Both the position numbers and the translations under genes were made by a program. DNA of 64,000 nt from Chenopodium formosanum (Eukaryota; Streptophyta; Magnoliopsida; Caryophyllales; Amaranthaceae). Shown here piece by piece: positions 1-12,200 of this stretch. The DNA lies in NCBI GenBank assembly GCA_024500155.1, contig CM044869.1, positions 51,415,898 through 51,479,897 on the forward strand. Direction: 5' to 3'. Under the pieces are notes generated by a model. That model was not told the origin of the DNA and did no database searches. It saw nothing but the letters and a program-made list of their open reading frames with translations. The first letter of the stretch is position 1. Each line of letters starts with the position of its first letter.

Positions 1-1283
1 TAAACATGCGTCAATTTTGTCCAACTACATGTGAATATAGTGCTTGACTAGTTAACTTGGTTAGGAATGTGTGATTAGTTCCTGGTATGTCAATGAATTT
101 GAGTATTGATTTGCAACTATGAGTAGTGTTTCATGACTCAATATTATGCACATGAGGAGGACGAAGGCATTTGTTCTTTTAGGCAGTCTTCAGATTTATT
201 TAGATACATTTGTTCCCTTCTTGCTACCCATGTTGTTGCTTGTGCCCTTTTATTGTTTATTTAGCCACATTACAAGCCTATTTAGCCCCATTGGTTACTA
301 GTCCCAAGCTTGGCTTGGGGGAGCTATTAGTGAGTGAGGTGAGGGAGTTTGTAGTGTGCACATTATTTGCACGATTTGGGTGGGGTTTGAGAAGTTATTT
401 GTTCTTGATCATATTTTTGTTTTGATGGGTTTTATTGTGTATATATTTGAGAAAAAAGAAAAGTGAGAAAATAAAAAAAAAAGAAAGTGAACTTCTAATG
501 AAAAAAAAATGAAAAAGGAGCAAAAAGAAAAAAAAAAGTGTTTCATGTTCAAATTATCTAAGTGAAGGTTTATCAAAAGAAAAGAAAGAAAAAAAATTGA
601 GTTTCATTGTAAATATTTGAGTTTGAGTTTGTTATTCACTCTTGTTCCATATTATCATATTTTTAGGAGTGAATTTTGTAAGGATTGGGATTGATTTTTA
701 TGATTGGAGATGTGTATGATCATTATCTTTGGTCATGGGTTTATTAGGATATGGCTCCCTTTTTGCAAAGCTTTTCTCTCACATATTCCCAAATATATCC
801 TACCCTTTTCCCTAGCCTTACATTACAAGCTTTAAAGACCTTTTGACCTTGTGCATAGAGTTGTGTAAATGTGAAAGTGTTGTTTATCAATGCAAGTTAT
901 GACTTGACATATTCCGAGTCGACTATTAGGTTGAGTGTATGTCTTTTTAAACACACGAGTGTTGTGAGTTTGGGAAGGCATTGTTCACATTAAAGGGGTT
1001 GGGATGGAGAGCGATCGAGTACATCTTTTACTTGCCACATAAATGAGAGTTGAGTGTGAGAGCACTAGTCTTGAATTCTATATGCTCATTTGGTTTGCTC
1101 TACTTGACAATTGTTGGGGAGGAAGGGTGATTAGATGGATAGGATTGGCTGATTTTGAAGCATGTTCTCTTGATTTGCCTTGAATCGTTTGTGCTTGATT
1201 TTTATATTGGGGTGAGGCATGTTTTATTGTTCATTGAGGAGCCCTTTTCTTAGGGACAAACAAAGGTTTGGCTTGGGGGAGTT
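1..1283 (+). mobile_element. 3' internal region of a Ty3/gypsy LTR retrotransposon (partial)
   Basis: This stretch has no credible long reading frame. It ends in a polypurine tract (GGCTTGGGGGAG at about 1270-1281) directly before the LTR that starts at 1284. A second, nearly identical purine motif lies at 308-323. Long 3' non-coding regions with such tracts are usual in the Athila/Tat branch of Ty3/gypsy elements, so I infer that lineage. The gag-pol part and the 5' LTR lie left of the window. A/T-rich purine runs fill about 450-600. The small open frames here look fortuitous. Confidence 0.7.
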
Positions 1284-2677
1284 TGATGTGTTCATTTTAT
1301 ATATATATTTATCCCCGTCCCTTGGTCGTAATTAGTAGTGTTTTTGGCTCCTACGAGCCACTTTTATTACTAATTTGTGTTTTCCAGTGCTTTGGTAGTT
1401 TTGTTGGAGTTTTGTTGGAATTTGCGTACTTGGAGCATTTTCCCGGGTTTTTCGAGGAGCATCTACAAGTATTGGAAGACCGCGACCACGTTCGATAGCC
1501 CAAGACCGATTGGAGGTAGCAAATCGGTGACTAGGGGCTCAGTTTTGGAGATACGAGGCGTTTGGGCCAAGTTCGAGGCCCAAGAAGCCTCGCCCGGACC
1601 ACTAGAGCACCGCCCGAAGGCGCGCCCGGCTGGGCGGGGCGAGCAGCGAAGAAACAAGGCTCGTGCCCGGAGCACGCGCCCGACCGGGCGCGAGAAGGCA
1701 TTTGAGGAGAAAAGGCGGGCCCGGTCGGGCGAGCCACTGCCCGACCGGGCGCGTGTTGGCTTTAGGGAGTTTAGTTTTCCGTTTTGCTTTTGTTTTAGCG
1801 GAGATCTTCTTGCTTAGTATTAATGCAATTTTAGGAGGCAAAAATTGGGGACTTCTTCATAATTCTCTTACTCTAGTTTTTATTCTCCTTCTCTCTACTT
1901 AGACTTTCTGTCTCTAGACTTTTATTCTCTCTTGTTCCTTAACTCAATTGTAATTTCGCCGTCTTGGTACGATTTCTCTCTTAATTAATCTCAGTATTTT
2001 CTTCTTTCAATTTCTTCATGTCTTGTTTAATTATTATGTTTTGCTTAGTTTTAACTATGTCTGAGTAGTTTTCCTTCTAGGGTTTTTGGGGATCTAATAA
2101 ATAATATGTAAGGGTAATTTTATGATTGTTGATCATTAATGCTTAATTGATTTCCTATTGATTGTTTAAATGCTATGCAATTAGATTTGGCCAGGTTTAA
2201 TTGTATGAGTTTAGCAATATTGATTCGAGATTCGAGAGATGAGAATTGATGTTTAGGCTTAGTTTCAATAGGCAGATTAATTTATAAATGGTTAGGTCGA
2301 GATTCGAGAGATGAGATTTAATACCGGTAAATTAATTCTGTGATTGTAATACGTAGCGAAAGCCCTTTATGATCTGATTAATTAATGCATTGATGATTGA
2401 TTGTTGTGTTTTACCCTGGAATATTGTTTATTAGTGAACCTATGCCCTAGGCTTTATTATTATTGTTTTCTTCCTTAATTATTCTCTTTACTCATAATTT
2501 TCGTAGTATAGTTTATAATCGCAACAAATATTGGTTACTTTAATAATTTAGACTATATTAATTAATTAGGAGTAGAAAGACTAGTTTTCCTGTGGATTCG
2601 ACCCTACTTCCCTATCTGCATAAGCTAGTGGACTTAGGTAATTATTTTTGATTAGGTGATACGACTTTAGCCTGTCA
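1284..2677 (+). repeat. 3' LTR of the left-edge Ty3/gypsy element (1394 bp)
   Basis: The LTR starts TGATGTGTTC right after the polypurine tract and ends CCTGTCA, giving TG...CA termini. The boundaries are confirmed by a second copy of the same family in inverse orientation at 18155-19564, which matches from end to end with moderate divergence. A G/C-rich block at about 1585-1765 carries several near-palindromes built on GCCCG(A/G)CCGGGC and sits in otherwise A/T-rich sequence. ORFs predicted across that block are opposite-strand shadows of it. The target duplication cannot be tested because the 5' end is outside the window. The right flank (2678 on) is CACTA sequence. Confidence 0.85.
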
Positions 2678-2745
2678 CCATGTGCTCTTCTAAATATGGG
2701 TGCACATCTGAAACATGGTGCAACACATAAAGGTGTGCTTGTAAG

Positions 2746-5355
2746 AACTAATCTCGGTCAGGTGACATTCGTTTCGACCCAATTGTGCCATGACCATCAA
2801 GTCTACCTTCATGTCGAGAAGTAGGAAGACCAATAGGTTGAGCAAGGGCTATGTAGTCCGCCACAAAGTTACCTATCTCCTCACCCACGGTCCCTTGCAT
2901 CATACTTCCTTCACGGTGAGCCCGGTTCCGTACTTTATCTTGTAATGTACCCATGTGTCTTTCAAAAGGGTAGCACCACCTCATGAACATTGGACCGCAC
3001 AACTTAATCTCACGCACCAAATGAAGAACCAGATGAACCATTATGTCAAAAAATGAGGGTGGGAAATACATCTCAAACTTGCACAAAGTCACAACCACAT
3101 CTGCTTGCAAAGCATCTAGTGTACAAGGATCAAGCACTTTGCTACAAATTGTATTGAAAAACGAACAAAGGCTTGTAATCGCTTCCCTCACGTGCTTCGG
3201 TAGAATACCACAGATTGCAATCGGTAGGAATACTTGCATCATAATGTGACAATCATGGGATTTCATACTTGTCAGCTTCAATTCTCTATTCAAGGTTACA
3301 AATCTTTTCATGTTAGATGAGTATCCTGATGGAACCTTAATGCCGTACGGACATGCACAAAACATTCGTTTCTCTACCCTTGACAATGTATAGCAAGCCG
3401 GGGGTAAATAATTCTTTTCATCCTTCCCTTTACCCTCAACTTTCTTCTTTGACGCATCTGTGGCCTTTCCCTTTCCCTTTCCCTTTCCCTTGCTATTCTC
3501 CTTCCCTTTTTTTTGAAACATTTTCATCTTCTTTTCTCGGTTCCTTCCCCTTTCTAACCTTTTCCTGAGGCCACAATTCTGGACGAATCCCTGTCTCTTT
3601 CAAATCTAACCATGCACCCTTTCCGTCCTTTGTTTTGCCTTGGATATTCATAAGCATTCCCAAAAGAGCATCACACACATTCTTCTCTATATGCATCACA
3701 TCAAGACAGTGCCTAACGTCATGTTCTCTCCAGTACGGAAGCTTTCAAAAGATTGATTCTTTCTTAAACAGAGCAGCTGAGACCCCGGTTTGTTCTGATT
3801 TTCCAAACATCGTTCGTATCCCTTTCACCCGAGCACAAATCTCAGCACCAGTCAATGGTCTAGGCGCAGTATCCTCTTCTACTGTTCCATCGAAAGCCTT
3901 TTTCTGCCTACGGTACGGGTGATCAAGCCTAAGGAACCTTCGAGTCCGCAAGTAGACATCTTTGCGAGAATAAGTAAGGTATACGCTTGATGTGTCATCA
4001 ATACATATGGGGCATGCTTTTTTCCCTTTGACCTTGTACCCACACAAGTTGCCATATGCAGGGAAGTCATTCATGGTCCACATAAGGGTTGCACGCAATG
4101 TGAACATCTCGTTCTGATGAGCATCGAAAACGGAAACCCCTTCGTCCCACATCTTTCTCAAGTCGTCAATAAGCGGCGCAAGGTAAACATCTATGTCGTT
4201 TCCAGGTTGCCTAGGCCCCGTTATTAGCAATGAAAGCATTACATACTTACGTTTCATGCACAGCCAAGGAAGCAAATTATAAATCACTAAAAGTACCGGC
4301 CATGTTCTGTGTTGGGTACTAAGAGTGCCAAATGGATTCATCCCGTCCGTGCACAACCCAAGCCTTAAATTTCTGACTTCATCACCAAATTTCTCAAACT
4401 TCAAATCAATGTTCTTCCACTGTGGAGAGTCAGCTGGATGCTTCAGCATTCTGTTTTTCTTTCTTCCCTCTGCATGCCACCTCAAGTTTTTAGCGTCTTT
4501 TGGTATTGAGAACAGACACTTAAACCTTGGAATAATGGGAAGATACCACAACACCTTAGCAGGAGGTCCCTCCGTACCAGGATTGCAACTCATGCGCTTG
4601 TAGCGCGACCGCTTGCATCGTGGACACTCCTGCAATTGTTCATACTCATTTCGATACAGAATACAGTCATTAGGACATGCATGTATCTTCTTATACTCCA
4701 AACCAAAGGGACACATGAGCTTCTTTGCGTAATAGTAAGACTTAGGAATTTCATTCCCATCAGGCAACGTATCACTTAATGCGGTCAACAAAGAAGTAAA
4801 ACTAATGTCCGTCCACCCATGCTTCGACTTAATGTTGAAAAGTGTTAGCACGGTCGATAGTTTGGAGTATTTTTTGCACCCAGGATACAAAGGCTTTTTG
4901 GAAGCCTCCGATAATAACTCAAACACTCCACCTTCAACACCATGCAACATCTCATCCACTTGTTCATCCTCGACCTCATCCGCCTGATCATCGTCGGCTC
5001 CATCCTCACCATTATCAACAATATAGTCATCATTCTCGTATTCCTCGTCCACATGCATCTCATTGCTTCTAACACGCACATCATTCCGATCAAGATCCCT
5101 ACTGTACTCTCCACTTTCTCTGTGCCAAATCCACACATGGTATTTATGCCTAAACCCACGACATAATACATGATCTCTAATGATTTCAAAACTATCGACC
5201 ACATTCACATTATTACAATCAACACAAGGACAATAAAGGCCTTTGCCACCCAGTTTGCGTTGATAAGCTAAAGCCCTCTCGCAAAACTCTTGAACCCCAT
5301 TCCAAAATTCCAATGTATCGCGTCTACCATACATCCAACCACGATCCTTCTCCAT
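2746..5355 (-). pseudogene. TNP2-like CACTA transposase, broken by a stop and a frameshift
   Basis: The family mobilises CACTA elements by binding their subterminal repeats and cutting the ends. Reading from 5355, residues of about 5-75 form the transposase-associated domain (a WMYGRRDTLEFWNGVQEFC start, then a CPCVDCNN cysteine cluster). An acidic linker follows (about 105-145), then the Transposase_21 core (from about 270, including CTDGMNPFG, CPICIDDT and GTVEEDTAPRPLTG). The frame stops at a TGA near 3745, inside the usual core-to-MHIEKNVCD stretch. It reopens immediately in the same frame to 3493 (HCLDVMHIEKNVCDALLG), then continues one frame over (2748-3527) with the DUF4218-type segment (YLPPACYTLSRVEKRMF, GPMFMRWCYPFERHMGTLQ). 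One nonsense change plus one frameshift make it very unlikely to be functional. Introns could excuse the frameshift but not easily the TGA. Confidence 0.85.
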
Positions 5356-5705
5356 TTAGTAAATTGTCTCTAAACATATATAGCAACATATAATGAATAA
5401 TGTGTAATTGCTACATATTTTCTGTAAATCAAATTCAAGTACAAAACGTGAATATACCATTCATATAGTCAAGAAATGCATGTTTCCAAAGGGTCCTTAT
5501 CACTCCAACCTAACCCATCCTTGAATGTCTACTCTCACTAGTGAATGTATGTTAACTTTCCAATTTTAAGGAAAATTCGGCAGCATTTCCCCCTAGTTCT
5601 CCAAGTACACGATGTAGATAATTAATTACCCACATATGTACCCAGAGAACATAGTGAGGAAATAGTAAGCCAAGATGTTCCTTAAAATCGAAAAGAAAAC
5701 ATACA
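5356..5705 (-). other. CACTA non-coding DNA upstream of the transposase
   Basis: This is A/T-rich sequence between the transposase start and the copia insertion. I see no open frame, clear promoter box or repeat. It is expected to be transposase 5' leader or promoter sequence continuing at 16190 on the other side of the copia insertion. Confidence 0.5.
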
Positions 5706-5710
5706 TTCAC

Positions 5711-5893
5711 TGTAGGAGATTATAGGTACTAAATGCGAAATTAACATGAATCATATTCACATAGCACCAAACCAAGGATCTCATGCATAACACATAAAGA
5801 AGTAAGAATTATACCTTTGAAGCGTGATTCCACGATGATCAAGCAAGAACAATGGGGAGATAAAGAACCTCAAACGTGATTCCTCTACTTGGT
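5711..5893 (-). repeat. Truncated third LTR of the copia array
   Basis: This matches the start (on the + strand) of the other two LTRs, from TGTAGGAG to CTACTTGGT. It then jumps to leader sequence that in the complete copy begins at 13636. About 610 bp of LTR are missing. It has two substitutions against both complete LTRs (GCGAAATT for GCGGAATT, GATCAAGC for GATCGAGC). On the - strand this is the 3' end of an LTR, so it marks the outer end of the array next to the TTCAC duplication. Confidence 0.9.
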
Positions 5894-7646
5894 TTTCATC
5901 GGGTTTTTAATTGGAAAAGCTGCATCAATATTACTGGGATCTAGATTTATTATGTTGTGATTATATAGTGAACTCTAGCGCATCATCAAGCAACATAAAT
6001 AAACCTAAACATGCATAATATACTAATGCAATAAAACATGACATAGTATGGCCCCTTAATCCTAAGAAAACTAATAAAGTAAAATGCTCCCACTTGAACC
6101 TTCATGGATCTCATCCATCTTGCTCCATTGGGCCTTCACTTTATTGGCTTTTAGATCAACTGCAACCTGTAATTTTATTCTATTCTATCTACTACTTAAA
6201 TAAAATAAAATAAATTACAAAAATACTCAACGGTACGCAGACCGTATTTAGATTACAAAAATACATCACGATGCGCAGATCGTATTTAGAATCTATGGGC
6301 CATACTAGTCTATATATATAGCAATAAACAATATCATATATTATAAAGTGCCATATAATAAATCACTCATCATGCTTTCCTAAACTATAACATCAGATGA
6401 TCATAATGAAGGAAACATGGCTATAAATATCTCATATTTTAATTAATTAATTACTGTAATTAGATAATATCATATATAATTCATGACCAACCATAAAATA
6501 TCATATATTTTAATTTAGGTATGAGATAGAATCAAATCTTATTTGAATTATGAAAGATAAATCATATTTATTTTCCATGATTATCCTAAATAATTTAGGA
6601 AATTCTATCCTAATTACTAACCAATCACATATTTTAAATCAATTATTATCCATAAATAATTATGAGATAATCACATTATTTAATCAATTATTATCCAAAT
6701 AGAATCTTTTGCTCCATAATTATCCAAACTTAACAAAAATAACAACTTTAAATTTGTTAATTATCTTTTCAAAATTTAAACTTATCCTTGTTTTTTTTTT
6801 TTTTAAATTTGAAAACTGATTTTATTTAAAAAATAAAATAAATTTTTTTTTTTTTTTAAAAAAAAAAAGCCGCGTCAGCCACCGTGGTGTGGCCAGCCGA
6901 AGCCAGCCACGGTGGCCGCACACCTTACGGTGTGCGCTGCCCCTGCAGTGACGAGGAACAGCAGCAGCAGCACACGCAAAGGAGTGGTGCACTGTTGCGC
7001 TGCTCCTTGCTGCCTGACCCAGCCCCGCCCCTCCCTCCGGACCACCAGCAGCAGCACCGCCGTGGCAGCGCCACCCAGCCGCGGTGGCTGCTGCTGCAAT
7101 TTCCCTTTTTTTTTTTGATTTTTGATTTTTGATTTTAATTAATTAAAACAAAACATATTTTGTAAAAATAAATTAAACTTTATGTGGTCCAATTAATTCC
7201 AAAACTAAATCATATTCAATTTTGAAATTAGGGTTCTTGATGAAATTAATCCCCAATTTAATTTAACACTTAAATTAAATAATTTGATCATGAAAAATTC
7301 ATAATTTTAACATGTAATCAAATAGATTAAATTCCTTAAACATATTACCATCGAAATAAATCAAAATTAAACACAAAATTTCACAAATTAGGGTTTAAAA
7401 TTTCGAAATTTTCGAAATTAGGGTTTAGGGGTTCGAATTTTTTGATTAATTTGGGGCAAATTCGGATCAAATTATGGCTAATATGGAGCAAATTAAACAC
7501 CTTTAATGATTCTATATTGTTAAATCACATTTAAAATAACAATTGACTCATAATTAAATATTCTCCCTCCTAATTGAATTAAAATTGTGGATTATCAAAG
7601 AATTATTACTCAATATATGTAAATGCAAGAGGCTAACTGATACCAC
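5891..7646 (-). repeat. Second copy of the copia leader (with primer site), lacking gag-pol
   Basis: This is near-identical to 13636-15391. It carries its own primer-binding site at 7629-7645 (- strand TGGTATCAGTTAGCCTC, resembling the initiator-Met tRNA 3' end). It includes long T and A runs near 6790-6870 and a G/C-rich CAG-repeat block at about 6870-7100. ORFs predicted in that block occur on both strands and are repeated verbatim at 14621-14870, so they are best read as composition artefacts. Confidence 0.85.
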
Positions 7647-8439
7647 TGTAGGAGATTATAGGTACTAAATGCGGAATTAACATGAATCATATTCACATAG
7701 CACCAAACCAAGGATCTCATGCATAACACATAAAGAAGTAAGAATTATACCTTTGAAGCGTGATTCCACGATGATCGAGCAAGAACAATGGGGAGATAAA
7801 GAACCTCAAACGTGATTCCTCTACTTGGTCCACGGGCACGGATTAAGACCTCCACTAATGCTAGTTAGTCGCGAAAGAACACTTCTATCGACCTTCTACG
7901 GAGATGAACGAACGATCAACTAGTCAAGAACCACCGCACAACACCACGTGGCCACTAGGGGTGGCCGGCCGTGGGTGAGAGGGGAGAGAGAGAGAGGCGT
8001 GCGTGTGAGAGAGGGAGGGTGAGGACTTTTGGATGATGGTTGCTTGATTCACAATTCACTGTATGACAATTGTGACTTGTGTGTTCAACCCTAGGCAAGG
8101 CTATTATTTATAGATCGTATCTCTAAATAATAGTCCAAGTCCAAATCCAAGCCCAATTCCTAATCCCACTCAAACTATACTTAGCCCACTCATGCTTATG
8201 ACTAATTAACTGCTCATGAGGCCCATTAATGGGCCTCCAACTTGCTTAACCCAATACCCTTGTGTGTGACCAATATAGGATCCATTCTAAAGGGCTTTGA
8301 GCTATTTGACTAGCCCAAAGATCATCTCTCATAGTCTAGCAACAGAGGATGACGCCCCAATAGAATGAACTTATTATCTCCATAATAGTGATCCTTGATA
8401 TATCTAGTAATTGCACTTATCGAAGACACAATTCCTTCA
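7647..8439 (-). repeat. Complete copia LTR (793 bp), middle of the array
   Basis: It has TG...CA termini: the + strand starts TGTAGGAG and ends ATTCCTTCA. It serves as 3' LTR for the gag-pol unit on its right and as 5' LTR for the deleted unit on its left. The right neighbour is the polypurine tract and the left neighbour is a primer site, as expected for a shared LTR. It is the same length as 15392-16184 and identical on visual comparison. Confidence 0.9.
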
Positions 8440-8457
8440 ATCTCCCACTTGTCTGAG
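8440..8457 (-). other. Polypurine tract of the copia element
   Basis: The - strand reads CTCAGACAAGTGGGAGAT immediately before the LTR start TGAAGGAATT. This is the expected place and composition for the plus-strand DNA primer. Confidence 0.75.
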
Positions 8458-9252
8458 ACAAGTGCGCAATATTCAAATTCCTTAAGTCATTTTGTGTCGA
8501 TTTGATAATATGATTACATCTTATGTAATCTATATTAAACCACAAATCATTTCTTGAAATCTGAGTTAGAATTACAAAACAAATGGTTACTATGTAACAC
8601 ATTTGAGCACGGCCATGCATTTTCTGAATTCTCCCTCTTCAAGAGGCCAAAATATGACACATTCCTAATTTAATAGGAAGACTCTATCCAATCTTGTGGC
8701 AACCAAAGCTCCCACTCAACTTCTGAAATAACCAGGAAACACCCTTTATAATCTCCAGTTACGGGAAGACGTTTGAATGTACCACAGTTATATCATCCAT
8801 TGAATGAAACCAATGTTCCACCCATGTCAAAGGAATCCACTAATATATCCGGAAATTCTATACTTGAACTTCAAAGTTGGTCTATAGTTCGATCATGCAT
8901 CATTCATGCATATCCATGTGATTGACCGAGCTTCACTACACTCCCATAGCCCATGAAACTGCGCTATCCAATCAATCTTAACATGCTAGTTCAGTATAAG
9001 AAATCATTTATGTCCACTTTAATGATTCCGAACTAGGAACTCAATAATATATGAATTTTGTTCACCTGTGGGGTTTCATTCAAAAGGTCATTAACCTAGT
9101 GAGCCCATCAATTCATAATTATTTTGGACATTTTATTTAATATTGAAACCACAATTAAATAAGAGAAAAGACAATTTCTGATTAAACATAATTCTGCAAA
9201 TGAATGTATTACATATGTAATTTATTTTCTCAAAACAAAAAACAACTTCTAA
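8458..9252 (-). other. Copia 3' untranslated region
   Basis: About 800 bp lie between the gag-pol stop and the polypurine tract. I see no conserved frame. One 67-codon open frame has no recognisable features. Confidence 0.6.
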
Positions 9253-12200
9253 TTACACCATTTGCTTCAATCCAGTTGCACTAGTATGCTTCTCATGCTT
9301 AGGCATTGGAAGGGGTTTAGTAAGCGGATCAGCGATGTTCTCATCCGTGTGAATTTTGCTCATCTTGACATCTCCTCTGTCAACGATCTCTTGAATGAGG
9401 TGAAACTTCCTCTCTACATGTTTGGATTTGAAGTGTGACCTAGCTTCCTTCGATTGAGCAATAGCTCCATTATTGTCACAGTATATCTCGATACCCTTTT
9501 GAGCACTTGGTACGATATCCAGCTCAGTCAGGAACTTCTTTATCCAAACAGCTTCCTTAGCTGCTTCAACAGCAGCCAAATACTCTGATTCTGTCGTAGA
9601 GTCTGCGACAGTGCTTTGCTTCAAACTCTTCCAGCTCACTGCTCCTCCATTCAGACAGAAAATGTATCCAGATTGAGATCTGAAATCATCCCTGTCTGTT
9701 TGGAAACTCGCATCCGTATAACCTTTGACAACCAACTCATCTTCGCCACCATACACTAGAAACATTCCTTTCGTCCTTCTCAAGTACTTAAGGATGTTCT
9801 TGGCAGCTGTCCAGTGTGCTTCACCTGGATTTGCCTGAAACCTGCTGCACATGCTTAGAGCATATGCAACATCCGGCCTTGTACAAATCATGGCATACAT
9901 TATCGATCCTATTGCAGAAGCATAAGGAATGATAGCCATACGTCTCATCTCATCTGGCATAACCGGGCATTGAGATTTACTGAGCGTAATGCCATGGGAC
10001 ATGGGGAGAAAACCTCTCTTGGAGTTTGTCATCTCAAACCTGTCAAGAACCTTATCAATATAAGTCTCTTGACTTAGTCCAATCATCCTTCGAGACCTGT
10101 CTCTATGGATCTTGATTCCCAAAATGTACTCAGCTTCACCTAAGTCTTTCATGGAAGAACAACTCTTCAACCATTCCTTGACTGACTCAAGCATTGGTAT
10201 GTCATTTCCCATGAGAAGTATGTCATCCACATACAAGACAAAGAAAACTACGCTGCTCCCACTAGACTTCTTGTATACACAAGGTTCCTCTTCGCTCTTG
10301 ACAAAATCAAACCTTTTGATCGCTTCATCAAAGCATAGATTCCAACTCCTGGATGCCTGCTTCAATCCATAAATGGATTTCTCAAGCTTGCATACCTTTC
10401 TAGGATTTTCCGGATCTTCAAAACCCTCAGGTTGTGTCATATACACTTCCTCCGTCAAGAACCCATTCAAGAAGGCGGTTTTGACATCCATCTGCCAAAT
10501 TTCGTAATCGAAAAATGCGGCAATCGCTAGAAGAATCCGAAAGGACTTAAGCATTGCTACTGGGGAAAAAGTTTCATCATAGTCAATACCATGAATCTGT
10601 CTGTACCCTTTTGCAACCAGTCTTGCTTTATGGATGTAGGCATTTCCATCCTTGTCTGTTTTAATCTTGTAGACCCATTTGCAGCCAATGGGTTTTACCC
10701 CATTAGGCAAGTCTACTAGGGTCCACACTTTATTTTCAGACATTGACTCCATTTCGGATTTCATGGCCTCAAGCCATTTATCTGAGTTGGGGCTCACCAA
10801 AGCTTGCTTGTAGGTTGTGGGTTCCTCATTCTCCAATAAGAAGATTTCAGAATCCTCAGTTAACAGAACCTCGACAAACTGTTTGTTTCTGATTCTGACA
10901 GACCTACGTGGGGTAGGAGCAACAGTAGAAATTTTCTCTCCAACTCCTTGAAGATTTTCGCATGAATTAGATTCAAGTGGGACGATAGGAGTCTCGCTGG
11001 TGGAATTAGCTTGCTCCGACGCATGATTAATCGTTTCATGCGCCCTCGCCTCTGACGTGGTGTTATCCACATCCATTTGTTGCTCGTCTCGAATTTCTTC
11101 GAGAACCACTTTACTCCTACTTGGCTTTCTAGATAGAAATTCCTTTTCTAGAAAGACACCATTGCGAGCAACAAACACTTTGTTATCTTCGTGATTGTAG
11201 AAATAATACCCTTGTGTTTCTTTAGGATAGCCCACAAAGAAACACTTGTCTGATTTAGGGTGTAGTTTATCGCTTTGTAAACGTTTTACATAGGCTTCAC
11301 AACCCCAAATCTTGAGATAAGACAAATTTGGAACTCTTCCTTTCCATAATTCATATGGTGTCTTCTCAACTGCTTTGGATGGGCTTCTGTTTAGTACTCT
11401 GGAAGCTGCTCCTAATGCATATCCCCAAAAAGATATATGAAGATCTGTAAAGCTCATCATGGACCTAACCATATCTAGTAGAGTCCTATTTCTCCTTTCT
11501 GACATTCCATTTAATTGAGGTGTCCCTGGAGGGGTTAATTGTGAAATTATTCCACAATTAATCAGATGTTCATCAAATTCTTGGGTTAAATATTCGCCAC
11601 CACGATCAGATCGTAGTGCTTTAATTGTCTTCCCAAGCTGGTTTTGTACTTCATTCTGGAATTCTTTGAACTTTTCAAAGGCTTCCGACTTGTGCTTCAT
11701 TAAGTAAATGTAACCATATCTACTTAAATCATCAGTTAAAGTAATGAAGTAATTATATCCACCCCTAGATTTTGAACTCATTGGTCCACACACATCTGTA
11801 TGTATGAGTCCCAAAAGGTCACTAGCTCTTTCACCTATACCCGTGAAGGGTGACTTAGTCATTTTTCCAAGCAAGCATGACTCACAGTTTTCAAATGATT
11901 CATAATCAAAAGAAGAAAGGAGTCCATCCTTATGTAATTTCTGGACGCGCTTTTGGTTAATATGTCCAAGCCTACAATGCCATAGGTAAGTTGGGTTTAA
12001 ACCATCTGTTTTCTGCTTTTTATGATCTATGTTGTAGATATGATTTGCATATTCTAAAACATACAAGCCATTGATTAACTTCGCATTAGCATATAACATA
12101 TTTTCTTTTGAAATAAAACAACGTTTGTCTCTTATTTCAAATGAAAAACCTTTAGTATCTAAAACTGGAACTGAAATAATGTTTTTAGTAATGCTGGGTA

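Noticed and set aside
1377..1902. Overlapping ORFs in the left-edge LTR
   Set aside because: They follow the G/C palindrome cluster on both strands and are not conserved as frames in the solo LTR copy.
6875..7132. ORFs of 68-82 codons on both strands, repeated at 14621-14870
   Set aside because: They lie in a CAG-rich G/C block of the duplicated copia leader, are open on opposite strands at once, and match no family.
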